Shown here: positions 18,899 to 29,064 of the stretch, piece by piece | Numbering within the stretch: the first letter of the stretch is position 1 | Layout of the letters: every line of letters starts with the position of its first letter | Source of the DNA: an uncultured Kangiella sp. | Lineage (GTDB): Bacteria > Pseudomonadota > Gammaproteobacteria > Enterobacterales > Kangiellaceae | Reading direction: 5' to 3' | DNA: 64,000 bases | Assembly: GCA_947498625.1 (NCBI GenBank) | Contig: CANMKR010000002.1 | Location: forward strand, 310,001-374,000 | Made by a program: the position numbers and the translations under genes | The notes under the pieces: generated by a model | Told to the model about the DNA's origin: nothing | The model's input: the letters and a program-made list of their open reading frames with translations, nothing else | Databases searched by the model: none

Positions 18899-19416
18899 TG
18901 AAATGCCTTAACATCTACTTATTTGTAGTTTTGGTGCTGGCTTGCTTATACGCAACGCCAGTGCTTTCTCATAAACTAAACGCTGCTGAAACGACTATTA
19001 AGCAAAATCCTCGCACTGATAGTATAGAGATTGTGCATAGGTTTTATCTGCATGATGTTAATCATTTGATGCAGGCTCTTGGAAAAACCAAGACAGGGAC
19101 AGTTAACGACGATGACAAGTATCAAGCTTTTACCCAATATATTATTGAGAACCTAAACATTAGTTTTAACACTACCCAAAATATACCTTTAACTTTTGTT
19201 GGTTCTGAACTTGAGAATAAGTATTTCTATATTTATCAAGAATTTAAAGATACATCTTCAAGTGATTCCGCCTTAAGGTTATCTGCGGATATCAACAAAA
19301 TGAAAACCTCCTGGAAGCCCAATTACTGGTTGTTTCAGTTAGAGATAGGCCAGAAAGAGCTTCAAAGCTTTGTCCTTGATAAACAAACTTATAACTTCAG
19401 CACAGTAATAGATTAA
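18895..19416 (+). CDS. DUF6702-like exported protein
   Basis: A 173-residue protein with a signal peptide (residues ~1-26, ending PVLSHKL). The following HKLNAAETTI...SIEIVHRFYLHD pattern resembles the DUF6702 family, often encoded directly beside an M1 peptidase. The start overlaps the peptidase stop by four bases. The function is unknown; an accessory role for the peptidase is suggested by the coupling. The family call is from memory of the pattern and moderately sure. Confidence 0.7.
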   Translation: MMKCLNIYLFVVLVLACLYATPVLSHKLNAAETTIKQNPRTDSIEIVHRFYLHDVNHLMQALGKTKTGTVNDDDKYQAFTQYIIENLNISFNTTQNIPLTFVGSELENKYFYIYQEFKDTSSSDSALRLSADINKMKTSWKPNYWLFQLEIGQKELQSFVLDKQTYNFSTVID

Positions 19417-19520
19417 GACTAATCTAAAGCTACATTAGCACAATACAAATAGTCGCATAATTTATATTATGTTAAATAGCGAGGGATTAATAAAATGTCC
19501 ATTTAAGCTGGATGGATGTA

Positions 19521-19580
19521 CAACTAAAGTATTAAAATTCTCACAACTAAAGTGTTAAAACTCCAACTTAAGTATTAAAA
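19521..19580. repeat. Triple short direct repeat, possible IS-end remnant
   Basis: Three imperfect copies of the 17-mer CAACTWAAGTRTTAAAA lie at 19521-19537, 19544-19560 and 19564-19580. Tandem copies of short repeats next to a terminal-like sequence (TGTCAATTTT on the minus strand) resemble the multi-repeat ends of IS21-type elements. No transposase remains nearby. The 257-base gap 19417-19673 that holds them has no credible gene and marks the left edge of the accessory block. Confidence 0.5.
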
Positions 19581-19673
19581 TTGACAACCAAACGTTAGTC
19601 ATACTTCAGTTGCTATAGAAATAAAGGGAGTCTCATGACCAGCTATGGCCTAGAAGAGTTCTAAGTGATTTAT

Positions 19674-21011
19674 TTACTGATCTAGATAAGAAGCTAAAAA
19701 ACTTTGAAAGACTGGGTTATTTATTAACAAATCGTAACCCGCATTCGTTAATAGCTCGATCTGCTCATCACTAAGATAAAATGTTGTGGGTATTTCATTA
19801 AAGAAAAGTCTAAGTTTATTTTCTTTGATAGATTCAAAGCTGATTTCCACGAAGAAAACTTGAGGTTGAGTATCCTTATTTGGTGATAATTCCCCTCCCC
19901 ACTTTCTAAAACTGTTTTTCAATAATTCTAAAGTGTACTCGTTTGTACGGTGAATTTGAGTGTCTGTGACAGCGTTGACAGTAGAGTTTAGTGATGGAAT
20001 CTTATTTGATTTACTGATATCACTATTACTTTCTGCAGAAGCATTTACCGAAATGATAAGGAAGCGATCCAGTGGCTTAGTTTGATAGTATTTGTAATAG
20101 TTGCTGATGCCGCCAACAATTCCGATTGATTCGTAAATTATTTGTAATCCTAAATTATCGGTAATGCCACCATCAACAAGATGAACATACGGTTTCTCTT
20201 TTTTATTACTGTACGACTTAAGCCCTTTTATACTTCGCTTTATGAGAAGATCGTCAGACTCATTAATAACTCTTGATTGCAGCCAGTCTGAAGTACTATT
20301 TTCACAGCCATCATAGTTTTTTAATACAACCGGATTGAATACTACTGGGACTGCTGATGAAGCAGTCACTGCTTTTGCTATCGGGAAGCTATTTAAATCG
20401 GAGCATAAAAGATCAAAGTATTCTTGAGTAAACGTAAATCTTGAGCCTGAAACCAAATCAGTGGCGTTAATAAAAATCATTGGCCGATTTTTATTATTGT
20501 GCAAGTCATTAAAAGTAGCTCCTTTAAAAATATCTTCCTCATAGTGCCTTACTGCCATTTCAGTTCTTCCCTGTGACGAAAACCATAAAAGCGGATTAAA
20601 TAAACCTGTAAATAGCTCCCCTGCAATATCCCTACTCAAAAATTGATCTTTGTAATTTGAAAAAATCTTATCCCCATATAGCCCGTAATAAGCTGCTGTA
20701 AAGCTCCCACCAGAAACGCTACTAATGCTATCAACCTGGTCCAAAAGGTTGTTCCCACCTACTTCTGTATCTTTCAAGGCTTTGAGAACACCATAAGCCA
20801 ACGCTGAAGCTCTTGAACCCCCTCCTGAGAATGCTAAAAAAACGCCTAAATCTCTGTCCTTTTTGCGCTTAATATTTTTGTGCATAGAATAATTAAGCTT
20901 GGAATCTACAGTTACGGGCTTATTGCTAATAACCCCGTAAGAGGCACAACTTTGTAACAAATAACAAACAAAGCAGAAAAACATAAGGCTCATAGCTTTC
21001 TTTTTCATCAA
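19674..21011 (-). CDS. Patatin-like phospholipase lipoprotein
   Basis: A 445-residue predicted lipoprotein (lipobox LQSC, Cys22). The patatin features are complete: the oxyanion loop FSGGGSRA (residues ~61-68), nucleophile Ser100 in SVSGGS, and Asp280 in the VDGGITDNL motif, giving a Ser-Asp dyad. It should hydrolyse acyl esters of phospholipids or other lipids at an envelope face. It is the last gene of a tightly spaced minus-strand series, 12 bases after the phospholipase D-type gene, so it may be co-transcribed with the RND pump. Confidence 0.88.
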   Translation of the reverse strand: MMKKKAMSLMFFCFVCYLLQSCASYGVISNKPVTVDSKLNYSMHKNIKRKKDRDLGVFLAFSGGGSRASALAYGVLKALKDTEVGGNNLLDQVDSISSVSGGSFTAAYYGLYGDKIFSNYKDQFLSRDIAGELFTGLFNPLLWFSSQGRTEMAVRHYEEDIFKGATFNDLHNNKNRPMIFINATDLVSGSRFTFTQEYFDLLCSDLNSFPIAKAVTASSAVPVVFNPVVLKNYDGCENSTSDWLQSRVINESDDLLIKRSIKGLKSYSNKKEKPYVHLVDGGITDNLGLQIIYESIGIVGGISNYYKYYQTKPLDRFLIISVNASAESNSDISKSNKIPSLNSTVNAVTDTQIHRTNEYTLELLKNSFRKWGGELSPNKDTQPQVFFVEISFESIKENKLRLFFNEIPTTFYLSDEQIELLTNAGYDLLINNPVFQSFLASYLDQ

Positions 21012-21023
21012 AGTATCCTTGCG

Positions 21024-22553
21024 CTATAGTTGAGATTCAATAGGGAGTTTGGACATGACTTTTATATAGAGTCTATCAAACACTGTGGTGTTCGGCTCTG
21101 TATCCAATAAAACTTCCTTACCTTTTATAAGCTTAGACCAATTCAAATCACCGTTAATGATTTTAAGTTTGTATGAGTCTTTTTCTATTAATTGATTAAA
21201 ACTTCTAAGCATTTTTTTCACGACTACTTCAGATTTGATCATAATGCCTATTTCGGTATTTTGATTTGCCGAACGAGGATCGAAGTTAAATGAGCCAATG
21301 AAGATGTTTTTTTCATCAACCGAAAAGTACTTCGCATGTAAGCTGCTATTAGAGCGGCCTGATTTTGAATGTTGTTTTTTGCTAATGCCATTAGCAACAG
21401 CCAGCTCATAAATTTCAACGCCAGATTCAACAAGAGTTTTCCTATAATTAGCATAGGCCGCATGAACTAGCGGAACATCAGTTGAAGCATAAGAATTGGT
21501 TAGTATTTTGACCGTTATTCCTCTTAAAGCTAAAGTTTTTAAAAATTCAACGCCCTCTTCGCCTGGTATAAAGTATGGGGTTATCAAAATCAGTTCTTTT
21601 TCTATATTACTGAGGTAAGGAATTAGTTTTGTTAGAAGCTTATTTTGATTGTCTTCATTGATAATTTTATTTGGGTGATCATAAAGAACTTCTGTTTCAG
21701 CTATGACAAAAGAAATATTGTTGGAGGCGATTTTAATTGGAAGTGTGCTTTTGCTTAAGGCTTCTTCAAAGTTACTTGATTTAATGCTTTTTGCATATGA
21801 ATTTAATTGTTCGCCGGTTTCATTGATATTTAACTGGGGAGTCCGAATATTTAATTCTTCTGGAGTGTATGAAAGCTGATGATTCCAATATAAATCATAA
21901 GCATAAGAGGCCTCTTTTACTTTATTACCAATTATGGCTACATCTAAATCTACGAAGGCCTTATCACTGTCAGCACCAAAATATTCATCCCCAATATTTC
22001 TTCCACCTAGTATGGCAAACTGGTTATCAGCGATAAATAATTTATTATGCATCCTGCGAGTTACTTTGCCGAACTTGGTCACATATTGAATCCCCTTAAA
22101 GTATTTGCGGTCAAAGGGATTGAAGGTTTTGATGTTAATATTGGGATGTTGCGCTAATAAGGCTAAGTTTGAATCATTTCTATGTACATCCATATCATCA
22201 AGCAGCAATCTAATTCTGACTCCTCTTTCTGCAGCTTTCCATAATTCATTAAATAAAAAACTACCTGTTTGATCGTCATGATATAAGTAATATTGGAGAT
22301 CAAGTGATTTCTCAGCGAGTCGGACTAAGGTGATTCTTGCAATATAGGCGTCTGCAGCATTTTGTATTAAGGATAATCCGCTTTGAGAACGATCGATCTT
22401 ATTTCTACTATAGAAATCACTAGCAGATCTTCCAAGTAATGTAGTAGAGGTCTCTGGGTAGGCATACAATACAAGCTCGTTAGTATGCGGCGGCAATGCA
22501 ACGCATCCGCTAATTAACAGAAAAGCTAAAAGGAAAAGCTTTTGGCCCCTCAT
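21024..22553 (-). CDS. Phospholipase D/cardiolipin synthase-type lipoprotein
   Basis: A 509-residue protein with a lipobox (ISGC, Cys17). Two HKD motifs are intact: His169/Lys171/Asp176 (MHNKLFIADNQFAILGG) and His406/Lys408/Asp413 (SLHAKYFSVDEKNIFIGSFN). This domain transfers phosphatidyl groups or hydrolyses phosphodiesters. The lipoprotein anchor points to an envelope location, unlike the inner-membrane cardiolipin synthases with N-terminal helices. Its start overlaps the stop of the preceding small lipoprotein by four bases (ATGA). The pairing with a patatin lipase suggests joint phospholipid remodelling. Confidence 0.88.
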   Translation of the reverse strand: MRGQKLFLLAFLLISGCVALPPHTNELVLYAYPETSTTLLGRSASDFYSRNKIDRSQSGLSLIQNAADAYIARITLVRLAEKSLDLQYYLYHDDQTGSFLFNELWKAAERGVRIRLLLDDMDVHRNDSNLALLAQHPNINIKTFNPFDRKYFKGIQYVTKFGKVTRRMHNKLFIADNQFAILGGRNIGDEYFGADSDKAFVDLDVAIIGNKVKEASYAYDLYWNHQLSYTPEELNIRTPQLNINETGEQLNSYAKSIKSSNFEEALSKSTLPIKIASNNISFVIAETEVLYDHPNKIINEDNQNKLLTKLIPYLSNIEKELILITPYFIPGEEGVEFLKTLALRGITVKILTNSYASTDVPLVHAAYANYRKTLVESGVEIYELAVANGISKKQHSKSGRSNSSLHAKYFSVDEKNIFIGSFNFDPRSANQNTEIGIMIKSEVVVKKMLRSFNQLIEKDSYKLKIINGDLNWSKLIKGKEVLLDTEPNTTVFDRLYIKVMSKLPIESQL

Positions 22554-22957
22554 TGTTCGTAATAGACCTTTATGATTCCCAAATCTTCGATTTCAATCAC
22601 TATTTTAGACACAGTCATATTTGGTATAGAGTCTAAATTACTTGCTATTACATCCTTTTGGTAGGTTCCAGTAGGGTCGAGCCATTGTATTACCGCTCTG
22701 TGAGTGGTTATGGGTAATTTAGAGAATCCGACTGAACATTGAGAACGTGGAAGAATTGAACTACAAGAAACATTCGTGCCTGTATCTATATTTATGAGAA
22801 CAATATTTTCTAGATAGTAATTTGTGTTATTAAAAATCACTAATTCATTTATAAATCTGTCATTGTGTTTGTGAGTTAAAGTTGCATTTTGACATCCAAT
22901 AATGACTATAAGAGTAGTCATCATTAGCATAGTCTTCGTTTTAAAAAGTGAGCGCAT
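22550..22957 (-). CDS. Small lipoprotein of unknown function
   Basis: A 135-residue protein with a hydrophobic N-terminus and a lipobox-like IIGC at Cys22. I do not recognise the mature domain. It contains a Cys pair (VSCSSILPRSQCSV) that could form a disulfide and looks beta-rich. It overlaps gltS upstream by 17 bases and the phospholipase D gene downstream by four, so it is an integral part of this transcript. The true start could be an internal Met (residues 10, 12 or 13), which would still leave the lipobox. Confidence 0.65.
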   Translation of the reverse strand: MRSLFKTKTMLMMTTLIVIIGCQNATLTHKHNDRFINELVIFNNTNYYLENIVLINIDTGTNVSCSSILPRSQCSVGFSKLPITTHRAVIQWLDPTGTYQKDVIASNLDSIPNMTVSKIVIEIEDLGIIKVYYEQ

Positions 22958-24140
22958 AGCCGATTACAAACGAGTTAATAATATCAACAAAAAAAGCCGC
23001 TACTAGAGGTAGAATTATAAAAGCTAAAGGAGCAGCCCCATAAGATTTGGTTACAGCCGTCATATTAGCAATAGCAGTTGGTGTTGCGCCTAGGGCAAAA
23101 CCTCCAAAGCCAGCACTAAGAACGGCTGCTTGATAGTTACGCCCCATCAATGGAAACAAAATAAATAGTATGAAAAGTATGGCAGCTAGTGTTTGCATTA
23201 GCAGAATTAACAATAATGATCCTGCTAAATTAGTGATTGTCCACAGCTGCATGCTCATCAGTGACATGGTTAAAAATAGATTCAATGAAAAGTCAGAGAT
23301 GATAGCAAGTCCTTTTGTTCTTGCTGGCCACTTTAACTTAGGTAGCACGGATGGAATTAAATTTGACAGTATAATGCCCGTGAGTAAGCAGGTAACAAAT
23401 AAAGGTAATTTTAGTCCTAACTCTGTAGCAATAAGATTTCCAAACCAGCCTATTATTATAGTTATGTGCAGAGCTAAGAAAACGGACATTAAATTTACGT
23501 GATCAATAGTTTCTGTTTTTTCTTCTTTAAAGGAAATTCCGATGATTAAAGAATCTTCACTAGCACCTGAAAGACGATGTCGCTTAATCAGAATATGAGC
23601 TATAGGTCCGCCTATAAGGCTGGCAAGTATCAAACCAAGTGTTGCACTAGCCACTCCTATTTCAAGAGCATTATCCACGCCCATAGATGCCACCTCAGGA
23701 GCCCAAGCGATTGTAGTGCCATGGCCGCCAATTAACGAAGCAGAACCTGCGAGAACACCGACTTGCGAAGGTACCCCGCTAATCATAGCACCACTAATAC
23801 CTACAACATTTTGGATAATAATATACGAAATAGTTAAGCCCAGCATTATCAATAATGGTTTGCCACCTTTTATTAAATCCGACAGTTTTGCGTTAAGACC
23901 GATCCCAGTAAAAAAATACACCAGCAAGATATCGCGTACACCTAATTGAAAACTGATTTCAAAATCTATTGATAGATACAAAAAAAGTGAAATTAATGAT
24001 GCAATCAAACCGCCGGTTACAGGTTCTGGAATATTAAATTTTCGTAATAAAGGTATTTTTTTATTGATGTATAACCCAATGAAAAACACTATTATACTTA
24101 GAGTGAAAGTTATGAAGTTATCTGCTAAAAAAGTAGTCAC
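22941..24140 (-). CDS. gltS: Sodium/glutamate symporter GltS
   Basis: A 399-residue inner-membrane protein with about ten or more hydrophobic helices. Two inverted halves each carry glycine-rich re-entrant segments (ASLIGGHGTTIAWAP and AGFGGFALGATPTAIANM), the hallmark of the GltS family of Na+-coupled glutamate carriers. The length is normal. Its presence inside an efflux and phospholipase transcript is unusual: the ion-channel gene lies 14 bases upstream and the small lipoprotein gene overlaps it downstream. Confidence 0.92.
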   Translation of the reverse strand: MTTFLADNFITFTLSIIVFFIGLYINKKIPLLRKFNIPEPVTGGLIASLISLFLYLSIDFEISFQLGVRDILLVYFFTGIGLNAKLSDLIKGGKPLLIMLGLTISYIIIQNVVGISGAMISGVPSQVGVLAGSASLIGGHGTTIAWAPEVASMGVDNALEIGVASATLGLILASLIGGPIAHILIKRHRLSGASEDSLIIGISFKEEKTETIDHVNLMSVFLALHITIIIGWFGNLIATELGLKLPLFVTCLLTGIILSNLIPSVLPKLKWPARTKGLAIISDFSLNLFLTMSLMSMQLWTITNLAGSLLLILLMQTLAAILFILFILFPLMGRNYQAAVLSAGFGGFALGATPTAIANMTAVTKSYGAAPLAFIILPLVAAFFVDIINSFVIGYALTF

Positions 24141-24154
24141 TTATCAGGTCCTCA

Positions 24155-24598
24155 TTAACCAGTTCTGTTTGATGCTTTTTCTTGGCTTATACGAAGCCGA
24201 CTTGAAAACTCAACCAAAAACGCAGTATTCAATCCGAAAATAATTAAGCCATTCACAGCGGAGAAACTACCTAATAGTCGAAACTCAGGACCAAGAGTTA
24301 TTTCGCCATATCCAAGTGTCGTGAATGTCACTACTGAAAAATATAGTGCTGGCTCAAGCGAATCAAAAGCTTCTGTATAAAGAAAGACGCCAGCCCATGA
24401 CCAAGCACTTAAGCTGATCCCAACAATCAGCCAAAGCACCACAATAACTAGCCCAATAATGTTCTTTGTGAACAAGGGTGGTTTTACAAACCAAGCGCCC
24501 TTTTTAGTTAATAACTCGATTGCAATTGCAATAAATACGACTTGTATAATAAGAGTTACTAGGATAACAGTGGTCCCTAGCATTATTTGTGTAAACAT
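24155..24598 (-). CDS. Two-TM pore-loop ion channel subunit
   Basis: A 147-residue membrane protein. Helices lie at residues ~8-30, ~47-66 and ~105-128, with a pore loop between the last two containing TFTTLGYGE (residues 91-99). TLGYGE resembles a potassium-channel selectivity filter (TVGYG type). No RCK or other ligand domain is attached, so gating is not predictable. It is placed 14 bases before gltS and 15 bases after the outer-membrane factor gene. Cation selectivity is inferred from the filter only. Confidence 0.82.
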   Translation of the reverse strand: MFTQIMLGTTVILVTLIIQVVFIAIAIELLTKKGAWFVKPPLFTKNIIGLVIVVLWLIVGISLSAWSWAGVFLYTEAFDSLEPALYFSVVTFTTLGYGEITLGPEFRLLGSFSAVNGLIIFGLNTAFLVEFSSRLRISQEKASNRTG

Positions 24599-24613
24599 TT
24601 AATTCTCACTTTT

Positions 24614-25999
24614 TTACCACTTGCCTCCCAAAGCAAGAAAGGTATTAATTCTTTGTTCAAGTAGGCTGCGGTAAACAGAAACCAAAGAACTTTCAGCGGC
24701 AGTGACTCTTTGCTGTATTGTAAGAACATCTAATAGTGCAATTTCACCTTCATTATAATTTAATTCAGCAACTCTTAAGGCGTTGTTAGATTCTTTTTTT
24801 GCTTCTTCCAATAGCATTAAACGATTATGTAAACTGATTCCTGAATCTAAGCTATTTTCTACTTCTGAAAATGCTGTCAGTACTGTTTGTGCATAAGCCG
24901 CTATCGCAGCTTTTTGATCAGCATTTGCAGCATTAACTTGTGATTCACGTAATCCACCATCAAATAACGGAGCTAATAAATTACTGGCTAACTGCCAAGC
25001 CAAGTTTTCCGGCTTTAAAACATTGGATAACTCACTGGAAGTTCCCCCTACTCCGCTTGTTAGGGATATCGTCGGCAATTGAGCTGCCTTTGCTTGATCA
25101 AGTGCGTAAAAAGCTGCAGCCACTCTTCGCTCAGCAGCAATAATATCGGGGCGTCTTTCCAAGAGTTCAGAAGGTATTCCTGAATTTGGAAAAGGTGGAA
25201 TAACCGGCAACTCACTAGCGATATCGATTTCTGCTGATGGATACCTGCCTACCAATATTTCCAAAGCTCTTAGGCCTTGTCGTTTTGAAGCTTTTAGAGT
25301 TTCTAATTGCTCTTGAATATTTGCTAAGTCTGTCTTCACTAAGGACACATCTTGGGAGGACGCTAAGCCATTTTTATATTGAACGTTAACAATTTGAGAG
25401 GTTTTATTCAGGTTTCCTAATGTACTGAGTAGCAAAGTTTCTTGCTTTGCAGCTTCTAAAGTAGAAAAGTAGGCTTTTGCAACGTTTGCAGCAATGGAGT
25501 GCTTAGCATATTGATAATCAGCCTCTACCGCTTGATAACTGGCATAGGCTGTTTTCGCTCCTGAGCGAACTCTGCCCCATAAATCCAATTCCCATTGAAC
25601 TTGTAAATTAGCATTTAACGAGGTTTGCTTAGGACTGTTCGATTCAACACCTCCTGAGCGAGTAGCGCCAAAAGCCAAATTAACCATTGGCTTTAACGAT
25701 GCCCCCGCTTGCTCAGCTAGTGCTTTTGAGCGTTCGACATTGGCTGCAGCAGATAATAAATCGTTGTTACTGCTTAATGCTTCATTAACTAAATTTTCTA
25801 AAATTGGATCGTTAAATTGATCAATAAAATCATTTTCAAATTCACCATCAATTTTTAAAGAGCGCCAATTGTCAGGGATGTCTGGCAAGCTCGAATTAAT
25901 GGTCGATTTAATATCATCATTGGTTGATAAATTTGCGCAGCTTAAGATTGAAAAGCTGATTAACAATACCAAACCCGTTTTAGAGTTCTTAAGCATCAT
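24614..25999 (-). CDS. RND efflux outer-membrane factor lipoprotein (NodT/OprM type)
   Basis: A 461-residue TolC-fold lipoprotein (lipobox LSC, about Cys21). It has the two repeated coiled-coil/beta halves of the OEP family, with motifs ALSSNNDLLSAAANVERSKA and the conserved SGIPSELLERRPDIIAAERR in the middle. It forms the outer-membrane channel of the tripartite pump encoded upstream. Its start overlaps the RND gene's end by 11 bases, so it is translated with the pump. Confidence 0.93.
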   Translation of the reverse strand: MMLKNSKTGLVLLISFSILSCANLSTNDDIKSTINSSLPDIPDNWRSLKIDGEFENDFIDQFNDPILENLVNEALSSNNDLLSAAANVERSKALAEQAGASLKPMVNLAFGATRSGGVESNSPKQTSLNANLQVQWELDLWGRVRSGAKTAYASYQAVEADYQYAKHSIAANVAKAYFSTLEAAKQETLLLSTLGNLNKTSQIVNVQYKNGLASSQDVSLVKTDLANIQEQLETLKASKRQGLRALEILVGRYPSAEIDIASELPVIPPFPNSGIPSELLERRPDIIAAERRVAAAFYALDQAKAAQLPTISLTSGVGGTSSELSNVLKPENLAWQLASNLLAPLFDGGLRESQVNAANADQKAAIAAYAQTVLTAFSEVENSLDSGISLHNRLMLLEEAKKESNNALRVAELNYNEGEIALLDVLTIQQRVTAAESSLVSVYRSLLEQRINTFLALGGKW

Positions 26000-28900
26000 G
26001 CGACTCCTGGGAAGTAATTTTAAAAAACATAGAGTATAAAACTGGGACTATTACTAAAGTTAATATTGTCGCAAATGATAGTCCAAAAACTAAAACGACA
26101 GCCATAGATTGGAAAAAGGCATCAAAAAATAACGGAATTACGCCCAAGACTGTGGTTAAGGTTCCCATCATAACAGGTCTTAGTCGGCTAGCAGCTGAGT
26201 CTAAGACAGCATTAAACCTAGGCTTCCCTTCTTCAATTTCGAAGTCCATTTGATCGACTAATACAATGGCATTTTTGATCAATAATCCTGATAAGGATAA
26301 GACCCCTAATATACCCATGAATTCCATAGGTATTTGTGTAACGACCAAACCCCACACGACTCCAATGATAGCCAGCGGCACGACCAACCAAATAACCACG
26401 GTTTGCTTAATGGCATTGAACAAAAGAAGCACAATGATAACCATAGTCAAGAAGCCTAATGGAATAGTAGAGGCCAAATTTTCATTTGATTCTTTGGAGT
26501 CTCCGTACTCTCCATCCCATTCGAGTTGATAACCGGGGGGTAATGTAATCGATTCAATTTGAGGCCTGATCCTTTCAAACAACTCTGATGATAAATTGCC
26601 AGGTAATGGATCGGACTGAGCTTTAATAGTCCAAACACGGTCTTCACGACGTAACCTACTATCGCGCCACTGTGTATTAAAGCCTTCGACTACTTGAGCT
26701 ATAGGTATCAAATTACCAGTTGTTGAGCTTTGCACTAAAATGTCATTAATACTATTAACGTCCGCCCTTTCATTACTTGGCGCCCGAGAAATAATGGGTA
26801 AAATATCATTGCCTTCGCGATATGCCCCAACCGTTCTACCTGAGAAATTTAGAGCTAAGGCATTGGCTAAATCTTCTCGTGAGATACCTGATGCTCTTCC
26901 TAATCTCTCTGAATATATTGGCTCGATAAAGGGCACTGGTTCTCGCCAATTATCTTTTATGGATAAGGCTTGTCCATCTTTAATCATTATGGCTTTAGCT
27001 TGGTTTGCTAAATTTCTCAATACCTTGGGATCAGGCCCTTTGAATGTCGCTTCAATCTTTGAGCCTCCTCCAGGTCCAAGTACAAAACGCCAGACTTTGG
27101 CTTGGGCATTATTATAGTTATTATCGATATACTGCTGAACTTCAATGAGTAAATTATCCAATTTCTTATAGTCATCAACTTTAACTAATAACTGAGCATA
27201 GGCAGAGTTTGGTGACTCTGGTGAGTAGATGAGCATATACCTTAAGCCACCGGCACCTATTAAAGTTTGAACGGAGTTAATACTGTCGAGTCCACGGATG
27301 TAAGTTTCTATCGCAATTGCATCTTTTTCTGCTTGAGTGATGTCTGTACCTTCTGGTAGCCAATAATCAACAACCAATTGTGGTGTTGTAGAGGCAGGGA
27401 AAAAACCCGATTTAACGAATTTAAAGCCCCATGCTGATACTGCAAAAATAACTAAAACGGTAGCAACTACAAAAATTCGCTTATCGATGAGATGCGATAA
27501 AAACTTTTTGTAAACTAGAAGAAACCTACCCTCTGAAGTTTTACTATTTGAAGCTTCACCTTTAAATAAGTGATAACAAAATAAAGGGGTTAAAGTGATC
27601 GCAAACAGCCAGCTAAACATCAAAGAAATTAGAATCACCCAAAAAAGATGTTGGGTGTATTCTGCGGTACTACCAGGGGCAAACCCAATGGGTGCAAAGG
27701 CAACTATCCCTACAAGAGTTCCGCCCAATAGTGGCCACTTAGTTTGACTGACAATGGATTTAGCGATCGCCATCCTTTTTTGTCCATTTTTTACGCCGAC
27801 TAAGATCCCTTCGGTGACCACAATGGCATTGTCGACCATCATTCCCAATGCGATAATAAGTGCCCCAAGTGATATTCGATGCATTGGAATTGCTACTAAA
27901 TTCATAGTGGCTAAAGTTGCGGCGATAGTTAGCAGTAAGATTGCCCCTATTACCAACGCAGACTTTAAGCCCATAAAGATAAGTAACGTAATAATAACAA
28001 TGGCTAGTGCTGCAATTACGTTTGTTACAAAGTTCTGAACAGATGTATCGACCACTTTTCCTTGATGGTAATACTCATGGATTTCCATTCCTAGTGGTTG
28101 AAGCTCTTTCAGTGCTTTTATTTTTGTATCCACTCGCTGTCCGAGCTTAACTACGTTTTCACCGCTGACGTTTGACACACCAATGGCAATTGCGGGCTGT
28201 CCGTTATATCGGATTATTTTCGATGAGGGTGTTTGATAACCTCTCCACACATGCGCAATGTCTTTGAGGTAAGTCACTTTCCCTTCGTTTGAAGAAATCA
28301 GTAGATTTTTAATTGAATCAACTGAATCTATGGCTCCTGATGGATCTATCACCAAGCGTTGATCTTCGATAGCAAGGTTTCCTGCTGAGACGATGGAGTT
28401 TTGCTGCGATAAAATGTTATATATGTTGGAAACATCTGCCCCTACAGATAATGCATTTTGTCTAGAAATTTCAACATAAATGGCTTCTTGCTGTTCTCCA
28501 GCAAAGCTTACTTTAGCTACTCCCTTTACTTGTAAAATTTCACTTTGAAATGTCTTTGCGAAATCTCTAAGCTCACTCATTGAATAGCCTTCGCCTGTGA
28601 TGAAGTAGTACATTCCAAAGACATCGCCGAAATCGTCATATACCGCTGGGGATGTAGCTTCACTTGGTAAGTAACGCTCTGCATCTCTAACTTTATTTCT
28701 CAGTTTCGACCAGATCAGCTGTAAGTCTGATTTACTTTTAGAAAATTCATATTTTATTTCTACTTGTATTTCAGATAATCCCGCAGAAGACGTCGAATTG
28801 ATGAGTTTCACTTCTTGTAATTGTTGAATGGATTTTTCTAAAGGATCGGTGATCTCATTTGCAACTTCTTCAGGACTTGCTCCTGGATATTGAGTAATGA

Positions 28901-29039
28901 TTTGAGCGATTCGAATCACAAATTCAGGATCTTCGTAACGGGGCATATCTTTGTAGGCACCCCACCCTGCGGTTAAAGCAAAAACAATGACAAGAGTGCT
29001 TAGGATTTTATTCCTGATAGAAAACTCTGCAATATTCAT
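25989..29039 (-). CDS. RND-family efflux permease
   Basis: A 1016-residue inner-membrane antiporter of the AcrB/HAE1 superfamily. It has twelve predicted helices in two halves and two large periplasmic loops. A conserved TM4 stretch with the proton-relay aspartates reads ALGMMVDNAIVVTEG. The sequence starts MNIAEFSIRNKILSTLV, typical of the MexB-unrelated, MMPL-like YegN/CzcA-like group of multidrug or biocide pumps. The substrate cannot be assigned. Its partners, MFP (25 bases upstream) and OMF (overlapping downstream), are adjacent. Confidence 0.93.
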   Translation of the reverse strand: MNIAEFSIRNKILSTLVIVFALTAGWGAYKDMPRYEDPEFVIRIAQIITQYPGASPEEVANEITDPLEKSIQQLQEVKLINSTSSAGLSEIQVEIKYEFSKSKSDLQLIWSKLRNKVRDAERYLPSEATSPAVYDDFGDVFGMYYFITGEGYSMSELRDFAKTFQSEILQVKGVAKVSFAGEQQEAIYVEISRQNALSVGADVSNIYNILSQQNSIVSAGNLAIEDQRLVIDPSGAIDSVDSIKNLLISSNEGKVTYLKDIAHVWRGYQTPSSKIIRYNGQPAIAIGVSNVSGENVVKLGQRVDTKIKALKELQPLGMEIHEYYHQGKVVDTSVQNFVTNVIAALAIVIITLLIFMGLKSALVIGAILLLTIAATLATMNLVAIPMHRISLGALIIALGMMVDNAIVVTEGILVGVKNGQKRMAIAKSIVSQTKWPLLGGTLVGIVAFAPIGFAPGSTAEYTQHLFWVILISLMFSWLFAITLTPLFCYHLFKGEASNSKTSEGRFLLVYKKFLSHLIDKRIFVVATVLVIFAVSAWGFKFVKSGFFPASTTPQLVVDYWLPEGTDITQAEKDAIAIETYIRGLDSINSVQTLIGAGGLRYMLIYSPESPNSAYAQLLVKVDDYKKLDNLLIEVQQYIDNNYNNAQAKVWRFVLGPGGGSKIEATFKGPDPKVLRNLANQAKAIMIKDGQALSIKDNWREPVPFIEPIYSERLGRASGISREDLANALALNFSGRTVGAYREGNDILPIISRAPSNERADVNSINDILVQSSTTGNLIPIAQVVEGFNTQWRDSRLRREDRVWTIKAQSDPLPGNLSSELFERIRPQIESITLPPGYQLEWDGEYGDSKESNENLASTIPLGFLTMVIIVLLLFNAIKQTVVIWLVVPLAIIGVVWGLVVTQIPMEFMGILGVLSLSGLLIKNAIVLVDQMDFEIEEGKPRFNAVLDSAASRLRPVMMGTLTTVLGVIPLFFDAFFQSMAVVLVFGLSFATILTLVIVPVLYSMFFKITSQESHDA

Positions 29040-29064
29040 TAGTAGTTCCTCTTATTCTTATTTG

